Shown one piece after another: positions 41,645-52,112 of a stretch of DNA of 64,000 nt (position 1 is the stretch's first letter; each line of letters begins with the position of its first letter). A model generated the notes under the pieces. The model was not told the origin of the DNA. It searched no databases and saw only the letters and a list, made by a program, of their open reading frames with translations. This DNA comes from Kribbella capetownensis (GTDB lineage Bacteria; Actinomycetota; Actinomycetes; Propionibacteriales; Kribbellaceae), in contig NZ_SJKD01000007.1 of assembly GCF_004331485.1 (NCBI RefSeq), positions 434,001-498,000 on the forward strand, in the 5' to 3' direction. A program made the position numbers and the translations under genes.

Positions 41645-43081
41645 GTGAGCTCAACTCTCTCCGACCGGGGTGGTGGGGTGGGGAAGGAATTCCGGGCAGT
41701 GGAGCTGGTGGAAGAGCTGCAGGCCAGGAGCCGTGAGGTGGACCCGCTGGTCAACGCCATCTGCACGCCGAACACTGCCGCTCTCACCCATGCCGCCCAA
41801 CTCGACACAGAGCGTGACGATGGGCATGTCCGCGGCCCGCTGCACGGCGTACCGATTCTGGTCAAGGACAACATCGACACCGCCGATCTGCCGACCACGG
41901 CCGGCTCGCTGGCGCTGGCCGATCAGCCGCCGCCACCCGAGGACGCCCCACTGGTACGCCGGCTGCGTGCGGCCGGTTGCGTCGTCCTGGGCAAGACCAA
42001 CCTGAGCGAGTGGGCCAACTTCCGCGGGTCGTCGTCCTCCTCCGGCTGGAGCGCGTACGGCGGTCTCACGCGCAACCCTTACGCGCTGAACCGCTCGGCG
42101 GGCGGATCCTCGAGTGGATCCGGCGCAGCCGTGGCCGCAGGGCTCGCGGACTACGCCATCGGCACCGAGACCAACGGGTCGATCGTCTGCCCCGCCGCGC
42201 TCAACGGCATCGTCGGCCTGAAGCCCACCGTCGGCCTGGTCTCGCAGCAGGGCATCGTGCCGATCTCACACTCGCAGGACACGGCCGGTCCGATGACCAG
42301 GACCGTGCTCCAGGCCGCCGCCCTGCTGACCGTGTTGACCGGCGGTGACACCGACTACACAGAGCACTGCCGTGGTGACGATCTCAGTGACCTGCGGATC
42401 GGCGTACCGCGAGGACCGCTGTGGGGCTACTCGACCGGCCTCGACGAGGTCAGCGAGCGGGCTCTGGAGCTCCTCAGTCGCTGTGGCGCCACGCTGGTGG
42501 ACCATTTGTCGCTACCGACGCCCGGTGGCGAGGAGGACCAGTTGCAGGTGCTGGCCCATGAGCTGAAGGTCGATCTGGCTGCCTACCTGTCCACCCGTGT
42601 GCCCGGCGGTCCACGCACGCTGGACGATCTGATCGCCTTCAACAAGGAGCATGCGGACGTCGAGCTCCAGTGGTTCGGTCAGGAGCTGTTCGAGCGGGCC
42701 GCTGAGACCGAGGGCCTGGGCTCCCCGATCTACGTCGCTTCCCGGCTGACCGCGCTGCGGGCCGGCCGGGACGGCATCGACAACCTGCTCCGGGACAACC
42801 AGCTCGACGCCCTGGTGTCGCCGTCGTACTCGCCGGCCTGGGCGATCGACCTGGTGAACGGCGACCACGTGCTCGGCAGCTCGTCCTCGCATGCCGCGCT
42901 GGCGGGCTATCCGCTGCTCTCGGTGCCGTCCGGAACGGTCTCCGGACTGCCGGTCGGGATCACCTTCAGCGGTACCGGCCGGAGTGACGCCACGCTCATT
43001 CGCTTGGCTCATGCGTTCGAAACGGCGAGAATCAAGGCAGACGGACCGTTTCCGACCCCGGAGTTCACACAGTGGTTGTAG
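41645..43081 (+). CDS. Amidase signature family hydrolase
   Basis: A 478-residue amidase. The Ser-cisSer-Lys triad is visible as Lys in PILVKDNIDTA and the serine cluster in SAGGSSSGSGAAVAAGLADY. No signal peptide is present. The range of the family is wide (amides, indole-acetamide, peptide amides), so the substrate is unknown. GTG 41645 starts MSSTLSDRGG. It is divergent from DUF3263, with a CGACAC/GTGTCG inverted repeat in the gap, and overlaps the next gene by ten bases. Confidence 0.9.
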   Translation: MSSTLSDRGGGVGKEFRAVELVEELQARSREVDPLVNAICTPNTAALTHAAQLDTERDDGHVRGPLHGVPILVKDNIDTADLPTTAGSLALADQPPPPEDAPLVRRLRAAGCVVLGKTNLSEWANFRGSSSSSGWSAYGGLTRNPYALNRSAGGSSSGSGAAVAAGLADYAIGTETNGSIVCPAALNGIVGLKPTVGLVSQQGIVPISHSQDTAGPMTRTVLQAAALLTVLTGGDTDYTEHCRGDDLSDLRIGVPRGPLWGYSTGLDEVSERALELLSRCGATLVDHLSLPTPGGEEDQLQVLAHELKVDLAAYLSTRVPGGPRTLDDLIAFNKEHADVELQWFGQELFERAAETEGLGSPIYVASRLTALRAGRDGIDNLLRDNQLDALVSPSYSPAWAIDLVNGDHVLGSSSSHAALAGYPLLSVPSGTVSGLPVGITFSGTGRSDATLIRLAHAFETARIKADGPFPTPEFTQWL

Positions 43082-44073
43082 ATCGTGTCAGGTGGGCCGT
43101 TGTTGCTACTGGCAACATCTCCACGTCGTTCACGAGAGACCTGAAGCTACTCGCCGACGACGCCGTGGTGACCGCTGTCTCATCGCGGTCGCAGCAGAAC
43201 GCGGACCGGTTCGCGGCCGAGTTCGGCATCGAGCACTCCTACGACGACTACCGCCGGCTGATCGAATCCGGCACGGTCGACGTGATCTACATCGGTACGC
43301 CGCACCCACAGCACTACGCGGTCGCCCGCGCCGCGCTGCAGGCCGGGATCGCGGTCCTGTGTGAGAAGCCGGTCACACTCACCGCCAAGCAGGCCCAGGA
43401 CCTCATCGCCGTCGCCGCTGAGCACAACACGTTGTTCGCCGAGGCGATGTGGATGCGGACCAACCCGGTGATCCAGGCAATGTTCGCCGAGCTGCACAAC
43501 GGCGTGATCGGCGAACCGCAGCAGGTCGTCGCGGACTTCGCGTTCCACAAGCCGTCGCTGCCCGCACGCCTGCTCGACCCGGCGCTCGGCGGCGGTTCGC
43601 TGATGGACGGCGGCATCTACCCGATGACGTTCGCCTACATGGCCCTCGGGCGACCCGCCGAAATCAAGGCAGTCGGCTCCCTCAACGACGACGGCGTCGA
43701 TCTGAACGTCGCCATGGCCTGGCGGTACGACTCCGGTCCGGTGGCCGCGATCACCTGCGGCCTGCGCTCACAGAACCCCTGGACAGCCTCGGTGAGTGGC
43801 CCCGAGGGCAGCCTGCAACTCCCACACCGCTTCCACCACCCGGAGTACTACGTGCGCAGTACGGCGTCCGGAGCGGAGCGGATCGACGTACCGACGCATG
43901 GGCTTGGGTACCACTACGAAGCCGCCGCAGTGATGCAGGCGCTGCGCGACGGACTGGTTGAGGTCCCGTCGCTGCCGCATGCCGCCACGGTCGGGATCCT
44001 CGAACTCCTCGACGAGACACGGAGACAGATCGGGGTCCGTTACCCCGGTGACGACGACGACCTGAGTGGATGA
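43072..44073 (+). CDS. Gfo/Idh/MocA family oxidoreductase
   Basis: A 333-residue NAD(P)-dependent dehydrogenase. The nucleotide-binding start [15 protein letters not shown] has a relaxed glycine motif. [14 protein letters not shown] contains the catalytic EKP lysine, and [18 protein letters not shown] matches the dihydrodiol/sugar dehydrogenase branch. GTG 43072 overlaps the amidase end. It is probably co-transcribed with amidase and otsA, but no pathway link is evident. Confidence 0.88.
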   Translation: MVVDRVRWAVVATGNISTSFTRDLKLLADDAVVTAVSSRSQQNADRFAAEFGIEHSYDDYRRLIESGTVDVIYIGTPHPQHYAVARAALQAGIAVLCEKPVTLTAKQAQDLIAVAAEHNTLFAEAMWMRTNPVIQAMFAELHNGVIGEPQQVVADFAFHKPSLPARLLDPALGGGSLMDGGIYPMTFAYMALGRPAEIKAVGSLNDDGVDLNVAMAWRYDSGPVAAITCGLRSQNPWTASVSGPEGSLQLPHRFHHPEYYVRSTASGAERIDVPTHGLGYHYEAAAVMQALRDGLVEVPSLPHAATVGILELLDETRRQIGVRYPGDDDDLSG

Positions 44074-44080
44074 ACCGAAT

Positions 44081-45478
44081 ATGCCGAACGGACGAAGTTC
44101 CTTCGTAGTGGTGGCCAACCGGCTGCCGGTCGACCGGATCGAGATGCCCGACGGCAGTACGGCGTGGCGGCGCAGCCCGGGTGGTCTCGTCACCGCCCTG
44201 GCTCCGGTGATGCAGCGCGCCCACGGTGCGTGGATCGGCTGGACCGGGAGCGCCGACGAGAAGGTCGACCCGTTCGAGAACGACGGCATGCACCTGGTCC
44301 CGGTGATGCTGTCGGCCGAGGACGTTCAGCTGTACTACGAGGGTTTCTCGAACGCGACGCTCTGGCCGCTGTACCACGACGTGATCGTGGCGCCGGAGTT
44401 CCATCGTGAATGGTGGGAGTCGTACGTCGCGGTGAACCGTCGGTTCGCCGAGGCCGCGGCGGACGCGGCCGAGGACAACGCCGACGTCTGGGTGCACGAC
44501 TACCAGCTGCAGCTGGTGCCGGCGATGCTGCGCCGGCTGCGTCCCGACGTCCGGATCGGCTTCTTCCTGCACATCCCGTTCCCGCCGACCGAGCTGTTCG
44601 CGCAGATGCCGTGGCGGCGTCAGATCCTGGACGGGCTGATGGGTGCGGACCTGGTCGGTTTCCAGCGACCAGGCGCGGCGTCGAACTTCGCCCGCCTGGC
44701 CCGCAACCGGATGGGTCTGCGCACCCGCGGCGACCGGATCCACCTGCCGGACGACCGGATCGTCCGGGCCAAGGCGTTCCCGATCTCGATCGACGTCGGC
44801 GAGCTGGAGGAGCTGGCCCGCCAGCCGGAGACCGATCAGCGCGCCCGCGAGATCCGCAAGGAGGTCGGCGACCCGGCGCACATCCTGCTCGGAGTGGACC
44901 GGCTCGACTACACCAAGGGCATCCGGCAGCGGCTGCGCGCGTTCGGCGAACTGCTGGACGAGAAGCGCATCTCCGTCGACGATGCCGTCTTCGTCCAGGT
45001 GGCGACCCCGTCGCGCGAGCGGGTCGAGCAGTACCGGGTGCTGCGCGACGAGATCGAGCTGCTGGTCGGCCGGATCAACGGCGAGCACGGCCGGATCGGT
45101 ACTCCGGCGATCAACTACCAGCACACGTCGTACTCGCGGACCGAGATGGCCGCGCTGTTCCGGGCCGCCGATGTGGCCGTGGTGACGCCGCTGCGCGACG
45201 GCATGAACCTGGTCGCCAAGGAGTACGTCGCCTGCCGGTACGACGACACCGGTGCGCTGGTGCTGAGCGAGTTCGCCGGGGCCGCGGACGAGTTCCGGCA
45301 GGCCTTCCTGGTGAATCCGCACGACATCAACGGCATGAAGGACACCATCGTCGACGCGATGAACACCGACGACCGCCAGCTCGGCCGCCGGATGAAGGCG
45401 ATGCGCAAGCACCTGGCCGCGCACGACGTGAACGTCTGGGCCCAGTCCTTCCTGAAGGCGCTGCATGACGACGACTGA
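44081..45478 (+). CDS. otsA: Alpha,alpha-trehalose-phosphate synthase (UDP- or GDP-forming)
   Basis: A 465-residue GT20 glycosyltransferase that makes trehalose-6-phosphate. [61 protein letters not shown] and [18 protein letters not shown] are all in family order. ATG 44081 (MPNGRSS) is chosen; a GTG at 44066 is possible. It follows the oxidoreductase by seven bases and overlaps the kinase by 14. The phosphatase otsB is transcribed divergently 3.5 kb upstream. Confidence 0.95.
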   Translation: MPNGRSSFVVVANRLPVDRIEMPDGSTAWRRSPGGLVTALAPVMQRAHGAWIGWTGSADEKVDPFENDGMHLVPVMLSAEDVQLYYEGFSNATLWPLYHDVIVAPEFHREWWESYVAVNRRFAEAAADAAEDNADVWVHDYQLQLVPAMLRRLRPDVRIGFFLHIPFPPTELFAQMPWRRQILDGLMGADLVGFQRPGAASNFARLARNRMGLRTRGDRIHLPDDRIVRAKAFPISIDVGELEELARQPETDQRAREIRKEVGDPAHILLGVDRLDYTKGIRQRLRAFGELLDEKRISVDDAVFVQVATPSRERVEQYRVLRDEIELLVGRINGEHGRIGTPAINYQHTSYSRTEMAALFRAADVAVVTPLRDGMNLVAKEYVACRYDDTGALVLSEFAGAADEFRQAFLVNPHDINGMKDTIVDAMNTDDRQLGRRMKAMRKHLAAHDVNVWAQSFLKALHDDD

Positions 45479-46886
45479 CGGCCGGGTGCTCGCGCTCGAC
45501 CTCGGTACGTCGTCGTCGCGGGCCCTGGTACTGACGGCCGGCGATGCCGCGCCGGTCCCGGGCGCACTGGCCCGGCACAAGATCTCTCCCACCTACGGCA
45601 CCGGCGGCTCGGCGACTATCGACCTGCACGAGTACGTCGAGGGCCTGCTCGGCTGCCTGGACGAGCTGCAGCAGAACGGGCACCTCGACGACATCGGTGC
45701 GATCGTGGTCTCGTCGCAGTGGCACTCGATCGTTGCCCTGGACAACAAAGGCGACGCGCTGACGCCGGTGGTCACCTGGGCGGACACACGGTCGGTCCAC
45801 CTGGACCTCGGCTCGTCGTTCGACGAGCACGCCTTCCACGCCCGGACCGGATCCTGGCTGCACCGCCTCTACTGGACACGGCGGATCCCTTGGCTGCTGT
45901 CCGAAGGATCCCCAGCCGGCTTCGCCGGTCTGCCCGACCTGGTGATCGAGCGCTTGACCGGCGAGCGGGTCACGTCGGTGTCGATCGCCTCCGGCACCGG
46001 GACTCTCGACCTCGCCACCGGCGAGTACGACGACGAGGCGCTGGAAATCGCCGGAGTCAAGGCGGACCGGTTGCCGTCGATCGTGCCGACCGGCTGGGTC
46101 GCTCACTTGTCCGCCGAGTACGAACGCCGGTGGCCCGAGCTGGTCGGCGTACCGGTGCATCCGCCGACCGGTGACGGCGCCGCGTCGAACGTCGGAACCG
46201 GTGGGTACGACGAGACGACCGCGGCGGTGACCGTGGGGACGTCGGCCGCGGTGCGAGTGGTGCATCCGATCGACGGTGCACCGGAGCTGCCGTGGGAGTT
46301 GTGGCGGTACCGCGTGGACGAAAAGCGGGCGGTGACCGGGATGGCGTTCTCGGCCGCCGGGAACCTGCATGCGTGGCTGACCGGCGTACTGCAACTGACC
46401 TCGGACGAGCCGACCGGTGTGGAGATCGGAGGGTCTCGGGTGATCGCGATCCCGTTCCAGGCCGGGACCAGGCCGCCGGCGACGGTGCCGAGCGGATCCG
46501 GGGTGTATTTCGGCCTGTCGTTCGACGACACCGCTGCGGACCTGCTGGCCGCGTCGATGCAGGGCGCCTCGCTGGAGGTCGACCGCGGGCTGCGGATGCT
46601 GGACTCGCTGTTCGGGCGTGAGCTGTCCGTCGTCCTCGGTGGTGGCGGCATCGACGCCTCGGCCTGGTGGCGCCGCTGCCTCACCGCGACCTTCGCCCGG
46701 CCCACCACGGTCTGCGCCGAGGCCGAGGTCGGGGCACGCGGCGCCGCAGCCGTGGCCCTCGGCCTGTCACCACAGCCCGGCGGCGAACACCTCACACCGG
46801 CCAAGGCCGACGTCGACCGCGTCGCCGCGCTCCGACCGCGGTACGAAAGGTTGCGCGAACTCGCGGCGCAAGCAGCCGCAGTCTGA
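45465..46886 (+). CDS. FGGY-family carbohydrate kinase
   Basis: A 473-residue kinase of the gluconokinase/xylulokinase class. The N-terminal phosphate loop is [15 protein letters not shown], the substrate domain has [13 protein letters not shown] and TWADTRS, and the C-terminal ATPase half has GMAFSAAGN and [17 protein letters not shown] 45465 overlaps otsA by 14 bases. A sugar or sugar acid such as gluconate is the likely substrate. It ends at a long inverted repeat shared with the convergent ligase gene. Confidence 0.9.
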   Translation: MTTTDGRVLALDLGTSSSRALVLTAGDAAPVPGALARHKISPTYGTGGSATIDLHEYVEGLLGCLDELQQNGHLDDIGAIVVSSQWHSIVALDNKGDALTPVVTWADTRSVHLDLGSSFDEHAFHARTGSWLHRLYWTRRIPWLLSEGSPAGFAGLPDLVIERLTGERVTSVSIASGTGTLDLATGEYDDEALEIAGVKADRLPSIVPTGWVAHLSAEYERRWPELVGVPVHPPTGDGAASNVGTGGYDETTAAVTVGTSAAVRVVHPIDGAPELPWELWRYRVDEKRAVTGMAFSAAGNLHAWLTGVLQLTSDEPTGVEIGGSRVIAIPFQAGTRPPATVPSGSGVYFGLSFDDTAADLLAASMQGASLEVDRGLRMLDSLFGRELSVVLGGGGIDASAWWRRCLTATFARPTTVCAEAEVGARGAAAVALGLSPQPGGEHLTPAKADVDRVAALRPRYERLRELAAQAAAV

Positions 46887-46889
46887 GGA

Positions 46890-46993
46890 GCGGACTTCCG
46901 CCACTCACCAACTCCGGTCGCCCCCGCGGGCGCACGCTCGGCCGGGCTCCCGGTTGCCGGATTCTGCGAGGTTGGTGAGTGCTGCAGGTCCGC
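46890..46993. terminator. Nested symmetric inverted repeat between convergent genes
   Basis: The outer arms are GCGGAC (46890-46895) and GTCCGC (46988-46993). The inner arms CACTCACCAAC (46902-46912) and GTTGGTGAGTG (46971-46981) are perfect. Six-base internal loops lie on both sides. It fills the whole gap between the kinase and Ddl stops, so a bidirectional terminator or barrier is likely. Confidence 0.6.
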
Positions 46994-47992
46994 CTACAGG
47001 TTCAGGATCTGCTCGGCCAGGTCGGCGTAGCTCCAGCCGTGCGCGGCGGCGGCTCGCGGGACGAGGCTGACCGGAGCCAAGCCAGGCAGAGCGTTCACCT
47101 CCAGGCAGTACGGATTGCCGGCCGCGTCACAGCGGAAGTCCGCCCGGGAGTACGCCGGAGCGCCGAGCGCATCGTGAGCGGTGCGGGCCAACTCCTGCAG
47201 CCGAGCAGCGAAGTCCGGCGTCACCTCGGCCGGGCAGATCTCCCGGGCGGCACCCGGCTGGTACTTCGTCTCGTAGTCGAAGATCGCCGTGGACAGCTCG
47301 ATCTCGACGACCGGCAGGACCTGATCGCCGACGACGCCGACGGTGAACTCACGACCGGGCAGGAACGGCTCGACCAGGAGGTCGGTGCGCGGCGTGATCG
47401 CGGCCAGCTCCTGGAGGGTCCGGACCTGGCGGACGTCGACACTCGAGCCGTCCGCGATCGGCTTCACGACGACCGGGCCGGCATCCAGAAACTCCTTCAC
47501 CCGATCCGGCAGTCCGCCGCCCGGCCGGAGTACGACTCGCTCCGCGACCGGAACGCCGTACGCGCCGAGGAGCGCCTGGCAGCGGTCCTTCTGCCAGCTG
47601 AGCGCACAGGTCGCACTGCCCGCGCCGGTGAACGAGATGCCGGCCATCTCCAGCAGCGCCTGGACGTGACCGTCCTCGCTCCAGCCACCGATCAGCCCCA
47701 TGAAGACCCGGTCCGCCGCCCGCATCCGGCGCAGTACGTCGCCACCGGTCAGTGCGGAGTACATGCGTTCCCGCCAGAGCGGCTGCCCGTCCATCGCGGG
47801 CGGTGTCTTCGGGATCGGGTACGACGTTCCGTTCCCCTCCACCCTCTCCGCCAGCACCTGCTCGGCTGCCGCTGGGTCGATCACCGACACCTCGTGGCCG
47901 CGCTCGGTCAGCGCACCCGCCAACGCCCAGCCACCGGACAGCGAGACGTCTCGCTCCGAGCTCTCACCACCACACAGCATCACCACACGCAT
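46994..47992 (-). CDS. D-alanine--D-alanine ligase-like ATP-grasp protein
   Basis: A 332-residue ATP-grasp enzyme. The start MRVVMLCGGESSERDVSLSGG matches the Ddl N-terminus. GWSEDGHVQALLEMAGISFTGAG matches the GEDGxxQ segment. VVKPIADGSSVDV is the ATP loop, and CLEVNALPGLAPVS carries the final metal-binding Glu and Asn. The variant start ERDVSL (not EHxVSL) and the lone position suggest an accessory ligase or one for a related dipeptide rather than the main ddl. AGGAGGG lies seven bases before ATG 47992. Confidence 0.85.
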   Translation of the reverse strand: MRVVMLCGGESSERDVSLSGGWALAGALTERGHEVSVIDPAAAEQVLAERVEGNGTSYPIPKTPPAMDGQPLWRERMYSALTGGDVLRRMRAADRVFMGLIGGWSEDGHVQALLEMAGISFTGAGSATCALSWQKDRCQALLGAYGVPVAERVVLRPGGGLPDRVKEFLDAGPVVVKPIADGSSVDVRQVRTLQELAAITPRTDLLVEPFLPGREFTVGVVGDQVLPVVEIELSTAIFDYETKYQPGAAREICPAEVTPDFAARLQELARTAHDALGAPAYSRADFRCDAAGNPYCLEVNALPGLAPVSLVPRAAAAHGWSYADLAEQILNL

Positions 47993-48092
47993 GAGCCGCC
48001 CTCCTCTGGGACAGTCTGACGCCCTGGACACCTCGGTAGTTGGGTGACCGCCGCCACTGACAGGATCCGGGCCTGCCTGGATCATGACGCGC

Positions 48093-48515
48093 ATGCTGCG
48101 CGAGATGATGAAGTCGAAGGTCCACCGGGCCACGGTGACGCAGGCGGATCTGCACTACGTCGGGTCGTGCACGCTGGACGCGGACCTGATGGACGCGGCC
48201 GATCTGCTGGCCGGCGAGAAGGTCGACATCGTCGACATCACCAACGGTCAGCGGCTGTCGACGTACCTCATCGAGGGGCCGCGCGGGTCCGGGGTGGTGG
48301 GCATCAACGGGGCCGCGGCGCACCTGATCCATCCGGGCGATCTGGTCATCCTGATCGCCTACGGGATGTTCGACACCACCGAGGCCAAGGTCTTCGAACC
48401 GAGCGTAGTCTTCGTGGACGAGCACAATGCGATCACCCGCATCGGCTCGGACCCCGCCGAGGCCCTGCCTGACACGGGCACGCTCCGGGGCGACCAACTG
48501 CACACCGCGCGCTGA
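48093..48515 (+). CDS. panD: Aspartate 1-decarboxylase
   Basis: A 140-residue pyruvoyl enzyme that makes beta-alanine for pantothenate. Self-cleavage occurs at Gly24-Ser25 in [15 protein letters not shown]; the residue after Ser is Cys where Val is common. [22 protein letters not shown] is the conserved core. ATG 48093 ([15 protein letters not shown]) aligns with other PanD starts; an ATG nine bases upstream is possible. No panB or panC is in the window. Confidence 0.95.
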   Translation: MLREMMKSKVHRATVTQADLHYVGSCTLDADLMDAADLLAGEKVDIVDITNGQRLSTYLIEGPRGSGVVGINGAAAHLIHPGDLVILIAYGMFDTTEAKVFEPSVVFVDEHNAITRIGSDPAEALPDTGTLRGDQLHTAR

Positions 48516-48533
48516 GACGAGGACTGGTCCAGG

Positions 48534-49994
48534 ATGACCGAACCCACCGCTGACAGCTCCGCCACCACCACCGGCGAGGCCGCACCGAAGACCGCGTCGC
48601 ACGACAACGAGCCGAACCCGAAGCTGCGCGCGTTCATGAACTCGGGCTGGGCCGACTCGGAGCGACACGATGTGACGCTCAGCGACGTCGGCGTGTGGGC
48701 GTCCAAGCGGCGGGACGCGCTGTCGCAGGCGTTCCCGGGTGAGCGACTGGTCATCCCGGCCGGCACCTACAAGGTCCGCTCGAACGACACCGACTTCGTC
48801 TTCCGGCCGCACACCGACTACGTCTGGCTGGCCGGCGACCAGACCTCCGACGCCGTACTGGTGCTGGAGCCGAACGGCACCAGCGGCCACGACTCGGTGC
48901 TGTACTTCCGGCCCCGCGCGGACCGCAGCGAGGGCGAGGAGTTCTGGCGCGACCGGATGTACGGCGAGCTGTGGGCCGGCCGGCGTCCGTCGCTGACCGA
49001 GACCGCCAAGGAGTTCGGGATCGAGACCCGGCACGTCGACCAGCTCGCCGACGCGCTCAAGGGCGACGTACCCACCCGGGTCCGGCGGGACGAGGACGAG
49101 TCGATCGCGTCGCTGCTGAGCGGCGCCCGGACCGACGACCTCAAGGACAACGAGCTGGCGGCCACGCTGTCCGAGCTGCGGCTGGTCAAGGATCCGTTCG
49201 AGCTCGAGCAGCTCCGGGACGCGGTCGCGATCACGCACCGCGGCTTCTCCGACGTCCTCGCCGAGATGGACAAGGTCCGCGAGTACGGCGAACGCTGGAT
49301 CGAGGGCACCTTCTTCCGCCGGGCCCGGGCCGAGGGCAACGATCTCGGCTACAGCTCGATCGCCGCCTCCGGACCGCACGCGACCACGCTGCACTGGATC
49401 GAGAACGACGGAACGGTCGACAACGGCACGATGATGCTGCTCGACATGGGCGTCGAGAACCGGCAGCTGTACACCGCGGACATCACCCGGACGCTGCCGG
49501 TGAACGGCGAGTTCACCCCGCGCCAGCGCGAGCTCTACCAACTGGTGCTGGACGCGCAGAACGCCGGCATCGCGGCGGTCAAGCCCGGTGCACGGTTCCG
49601 CGCCGCGCACGAGGCGGCGATGGAGGTCATCGTCCACGGCCTCGACGCGATGGGCCTGCTGCCGGTCTCGGCCGAGGAGGCACTCGACCCGGAGAGCATG
49701 CTCTACCAGCGCTACACGCTGCACGGCGTCAGCCACATGCTCGGGCTCGACGTGCACGACTGCTCGGCGGCGCGGTCGGAGAAGTACCGCAAGGGCGAGC
49801 TGAAGACCGGCTACGTGCTGACGGTCGAGCCGGGTCTGTACTTCCAGGCCGACGACCTGACCGTGCCGGAGGACCTGCGCGGCATCGGCATCCGGATCGA
49901 GGACGACATCCTCGTCACCGACGACGGCGCCGAGAACCTGTCCGACGCGCTGCCTCGCGACGTCGAGGGCATCCACAACTGGATGGCTTCCTGA
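48534..49994 (+). CDS. pepP: Xaa-Pro aminopeptidase (aminopeptidase P, M24B)
   Basis: A 486-residue metallopeptidase removing N-terminal residues before proline. An Aminopeptidase P N-domain (GTYKVRSNDTDFVFRPHTDY) precedes the pita-bread domain. The metal ligands lie in LLDMGVENRQLYTADITRT (two Asp), LHGVSHMLGLDVHD (His), LTVEPGLYF (Glu) and IRIEDDILVT (Glu). A disordered 25-residue lead is present. It is 18 bases after panD and ends in a strong hairpin. Confidence 0.94.
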   Translation: MTEPTADSSATTTGEAAPKTASHDNEPNPKLRAFMNSGWADSERHDVTLSDVGVWASKRRDALSQAFPGERLVIPAGTYKVRSNDTDFVFRPHTDYVWLAGDQTSDAVLVLEPNGTSGHDSVLYFRPRADRSEGEEFWRDRMYGELWAGRRPSLTETAKEFGIETRHVDQLADALKGDVPTRVRRDEDESIASLLSGARTDDLKDNELAATLSELRLVKDPFELEQLRDAVAITHRGFSDVLAEMDKVREYGERWIEGTFFRRARAEGNDLGYSSIAASGPHATTLHWIENDGTVDNGTMMLLDMGVENRQLYTADITRTLPVNGEFTPRQRELYQLVLDAQNAGIAAVKPGARFRAAHEAAMEVIVHGLDAMGLLPVSAEEALDPESMLYQRYTLHGVSHMLGLDVHDCSAARSEKYRKGELKTGYVLTVEPGLYFQADDLTVPEDLRGIGIRIEDDILVTDDGAENLSDALPRDVEGIHNWMAS

Positions 49995-50002
49995 ACAACA
50001 GC

Positions 50003-50040
50003 CGAAAGGGGCCGTACCAGGATCGGTGCGGCCCCTTTCG
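50003..50040. terminator. Bidirectional terminator between pepP and the M13 peptidase
   Basis: CGAAAGGGGCCG (50003-50014) pairs perfectly with CGGCCCCTTTCG (50029-50040) around a 14-base loop. It lies in the 54-base gap between two convergent stops. The A/T-containing stem base gives short T-runs on either strand. Confidence 0.85.
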
Positions 50041-50048
50041 CTTGTCTG

Positions 50049-51983
50049 CTACCAGATCCGGACGCGCTCCTCCGGGGCCAGCCACATGCCGTCGCCTTCG
50101 GCGCTGTTGAAGGTCTGGTGGTACTGGTCGATGTTCTTCACCACCGCGTTGCAGCGGAACTCCGGCGGTGAGTGCGGGTCGATCGCGAGCCGCCGTGCCG
50201 CCTCTTCCGGCCGGGTCTTGGTCGACCAGGCGTGTGCCCAGGAGATGAAGAACCGCTGCCCGTCGGCCTCCGGCGGCTCGGCGCCGTCCAGCGACAACTG
50301 GTAGGCGACGTACGCGATCGACAGGCCGCCCAGGTCGCCGATGTTCTCGCCCAGGGTGAGCTTGCCGTTCACGTGCTGCCCGGGCGTCTCGGCCGGCTCG
50401 AGGACGTCGTACTGCGCGACCAGCTTGTCGGTGCGCTGCTCGAACGCGGCCCGGTCGTCGTCGGTCCACCAGTCGTTCAGGTTGCCGTCGCCGTCGTACC
50501 GCGAGCCCTGGTCGTCGAAACCGTGGCCGATCTCGTGCCCGATCACCGCGCCGATCGCGCCGTAGTTGACCGCGTCGTCGGCGTCGGCGTCGAAGAACGG
50601 CGGTTGCAGGATGCCGGCCGGGAACACGATCTCGTTCATCGGCGGGTTGTAGTAGGCGTTGACCGTCTGCGGCGTCATCTTCCACTCGGTCCGGTCCATC
50701 GGCTGACCCAGCTTCGCCAGATCACGCGCGGTCTCCACCGCGACCGACCGGCGGACGTTGCCGAACAGGTCGGCCGGGTCGATCTCGAGCGCGCTGTAGT
50801 CCTTCCACTTGTCCGGGTAGCCGATCTTCGGCATGAAGCTGCCGAGCTTGTCGAGCGCGCGCTGCCGGGTGTCCGCGCCCATCCAGTCAAGCGTTTCGAT
50901 CCGCTGCCGGTACGCCTCGACCAGGTTCTGCACCAGCTCGACCATCCGGGCCTTCGCGGCCGGCGGGAAGTGCTCGGCGACGTACAGCTGGCCGAGCGCC
51001 TCGCCCAGCGCCTGCTCGACCACGCCGACGCCGCGCTTCCAACGCTCGCGCAGCTCCGGGGCACCGGTCAACGTCGTGCCGTAGAAGGCGAAGTTCTCGT
51101 CGACGAAGGCCCTGCTGAGCAGCGGCGCCGCGCTGTGCACGATCCGCCAGCTCAGCCACTCCTTCCAGCGGTCCAGCCCGGCGTCCTGAACGGCCGCGGC
51201 GGCTCCGGTGAAGAAGTCCGGCTCGCGAACGACGACCTGCTCGAAAGCACTCTCCGGTACGCCGGCACCCGCCAGCCACACCGACCAGTCGAAGTCCGGC
51301 GTCAGTGCCTCGAGGCCGGACCGGTCGACCTTGTTGTACGTCAGCGTGACGTCGCGGTTCTTCACCCGGTCCCAGTGGTGACCGGCGATCCGCGTCTCCA
51401 GGTCCATGATCCGCTCGGCGGACCCAGCCGGGTCGGGCAGTCCGGCCAGCTCCAGCATCCGTGCGACATGCGCGACGTACGCCGTCCGCTCGGCGGCGAA
51501 GTTGTCCTCGCGGTAGTAGGACTCGTCCGGGAGGCTGAGTCCGCCCTGCATCAGGTACACGACGTACTCGTCGGACTTCTTCGCGTCCGCGTCGACCCAG
51601 TAGTGGAACAGCCCCGGCACGCCCTGCAGCTCGAGCTGCCCGAGCGCCGACACCAGCCCGGGGACGTCCTCGATGGCACGGACCAGAGCCAGTTGCTCGG
51701 CGATCGGCTCGGCTCCGAGACGCTCGATCGTGTCCTCGTCCATGAAGCTGCCGTACAGGTCGCCGATCTTGCGCGCCTCGGTGCCGTCCGGATGCCCGGC
51801 CGCGGCGGTCTTCTCGACGATCGCGCGGACGTCCTGCTCGGCGGTGTCCCACAGCGCGTGGAAGGCGCCGTAGATGGCCTTGTCCGCCGGAATCTCGTGC
51901 TCGGCCAGCCATTGCCCGTTCGCGTGCCGGTACAGATCGTCCTGCGGGCGCACCGTGCCGGAACTGTCGATGCCTGCTGTCAT
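50049..51983 (-). CDS. M13 family zinc metallopeptidase (neprilysin-like)
   Basis: A 644-residue neprilysin-type endopeptidase. The zinc motif is GAVIGHEIGHGFDDQG (about residue 480), with the third ligand Glu in LGENIGDLGGLSIAY. NAYYNPPMNEIVFPAGILQPP is the substrate-aligning motif. It has no signal peptide or membrane anchor, unlike animal neprilysins, so it should cleave oligopeptides in the cytoplasm. ATG 51983 (MTAGIDSSGTV). Confidence 0.94.
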   Translation of the reverse strand: MTAGIDSSGTVRPQDDLYRHANGQWLAEHEIPADKAIYGAFHALWDTAEQDVRAIVEKTAAAGHPDGTEARKIGDLYGSFMDEDTIERLGAEPIAEQLALVRAIEDVPGLVSALGQLELQGVPGLFHYWVDADAKKSDEYVVYLMQGGLSLPDESYYREDNFAAERTAYVAHVARMLELAGLPDPAGSAERIMDLETRIAGHHWDRVKNRDVTLTYNKVDRSGLEALTPDFDWSVWLAGAGVPESAFEQVVVREPDFFTGAAAAVQDAGLDRWKEWLSWRIVHSAAPLLSRAFVDENFAFYGTTLTGAPELRERWKRGVGVVEQALGEALGQLYVAEHFPPAAKARMVELVQNLVEAYRQRIETLDWMGADTRQRALDKLGSFMPKIGYPDKWKDYSALEIDPADLFGNVRRSVAVETARDLAKLGQPMDRTEWKMTPQTVNAYYNPPMNEIVFPAGILQPPFFDADADDAVNYGAIGAVIGHEIGHGFDDQGSRYDGDGNLNDWWTDDDRAAFEQRTDKLVAQYDVLEPAETPGQHVNGKLTLGENIGDLGGLSIAYVAYQLSLDGAEPPEADGQRFFISWAHAWSTKTRPEEAARRLAIDPHSPPEFRCNAVVKNIDQYHQTFNSAEGDGMWLAPEERVRIW

Positions 51984-52112
51984 CCCTGCCCCTTGTTGCC
52001 GAAGTCGAGTTGCTGCCAGTGACAGTACCCGCTGGCACGGACCAGTATTTGAACCATCCACAGGGATGCGCCGTTGTCCCTGTAAAGGACATCGGATCAG
52101 GAGGGCCCGCCC

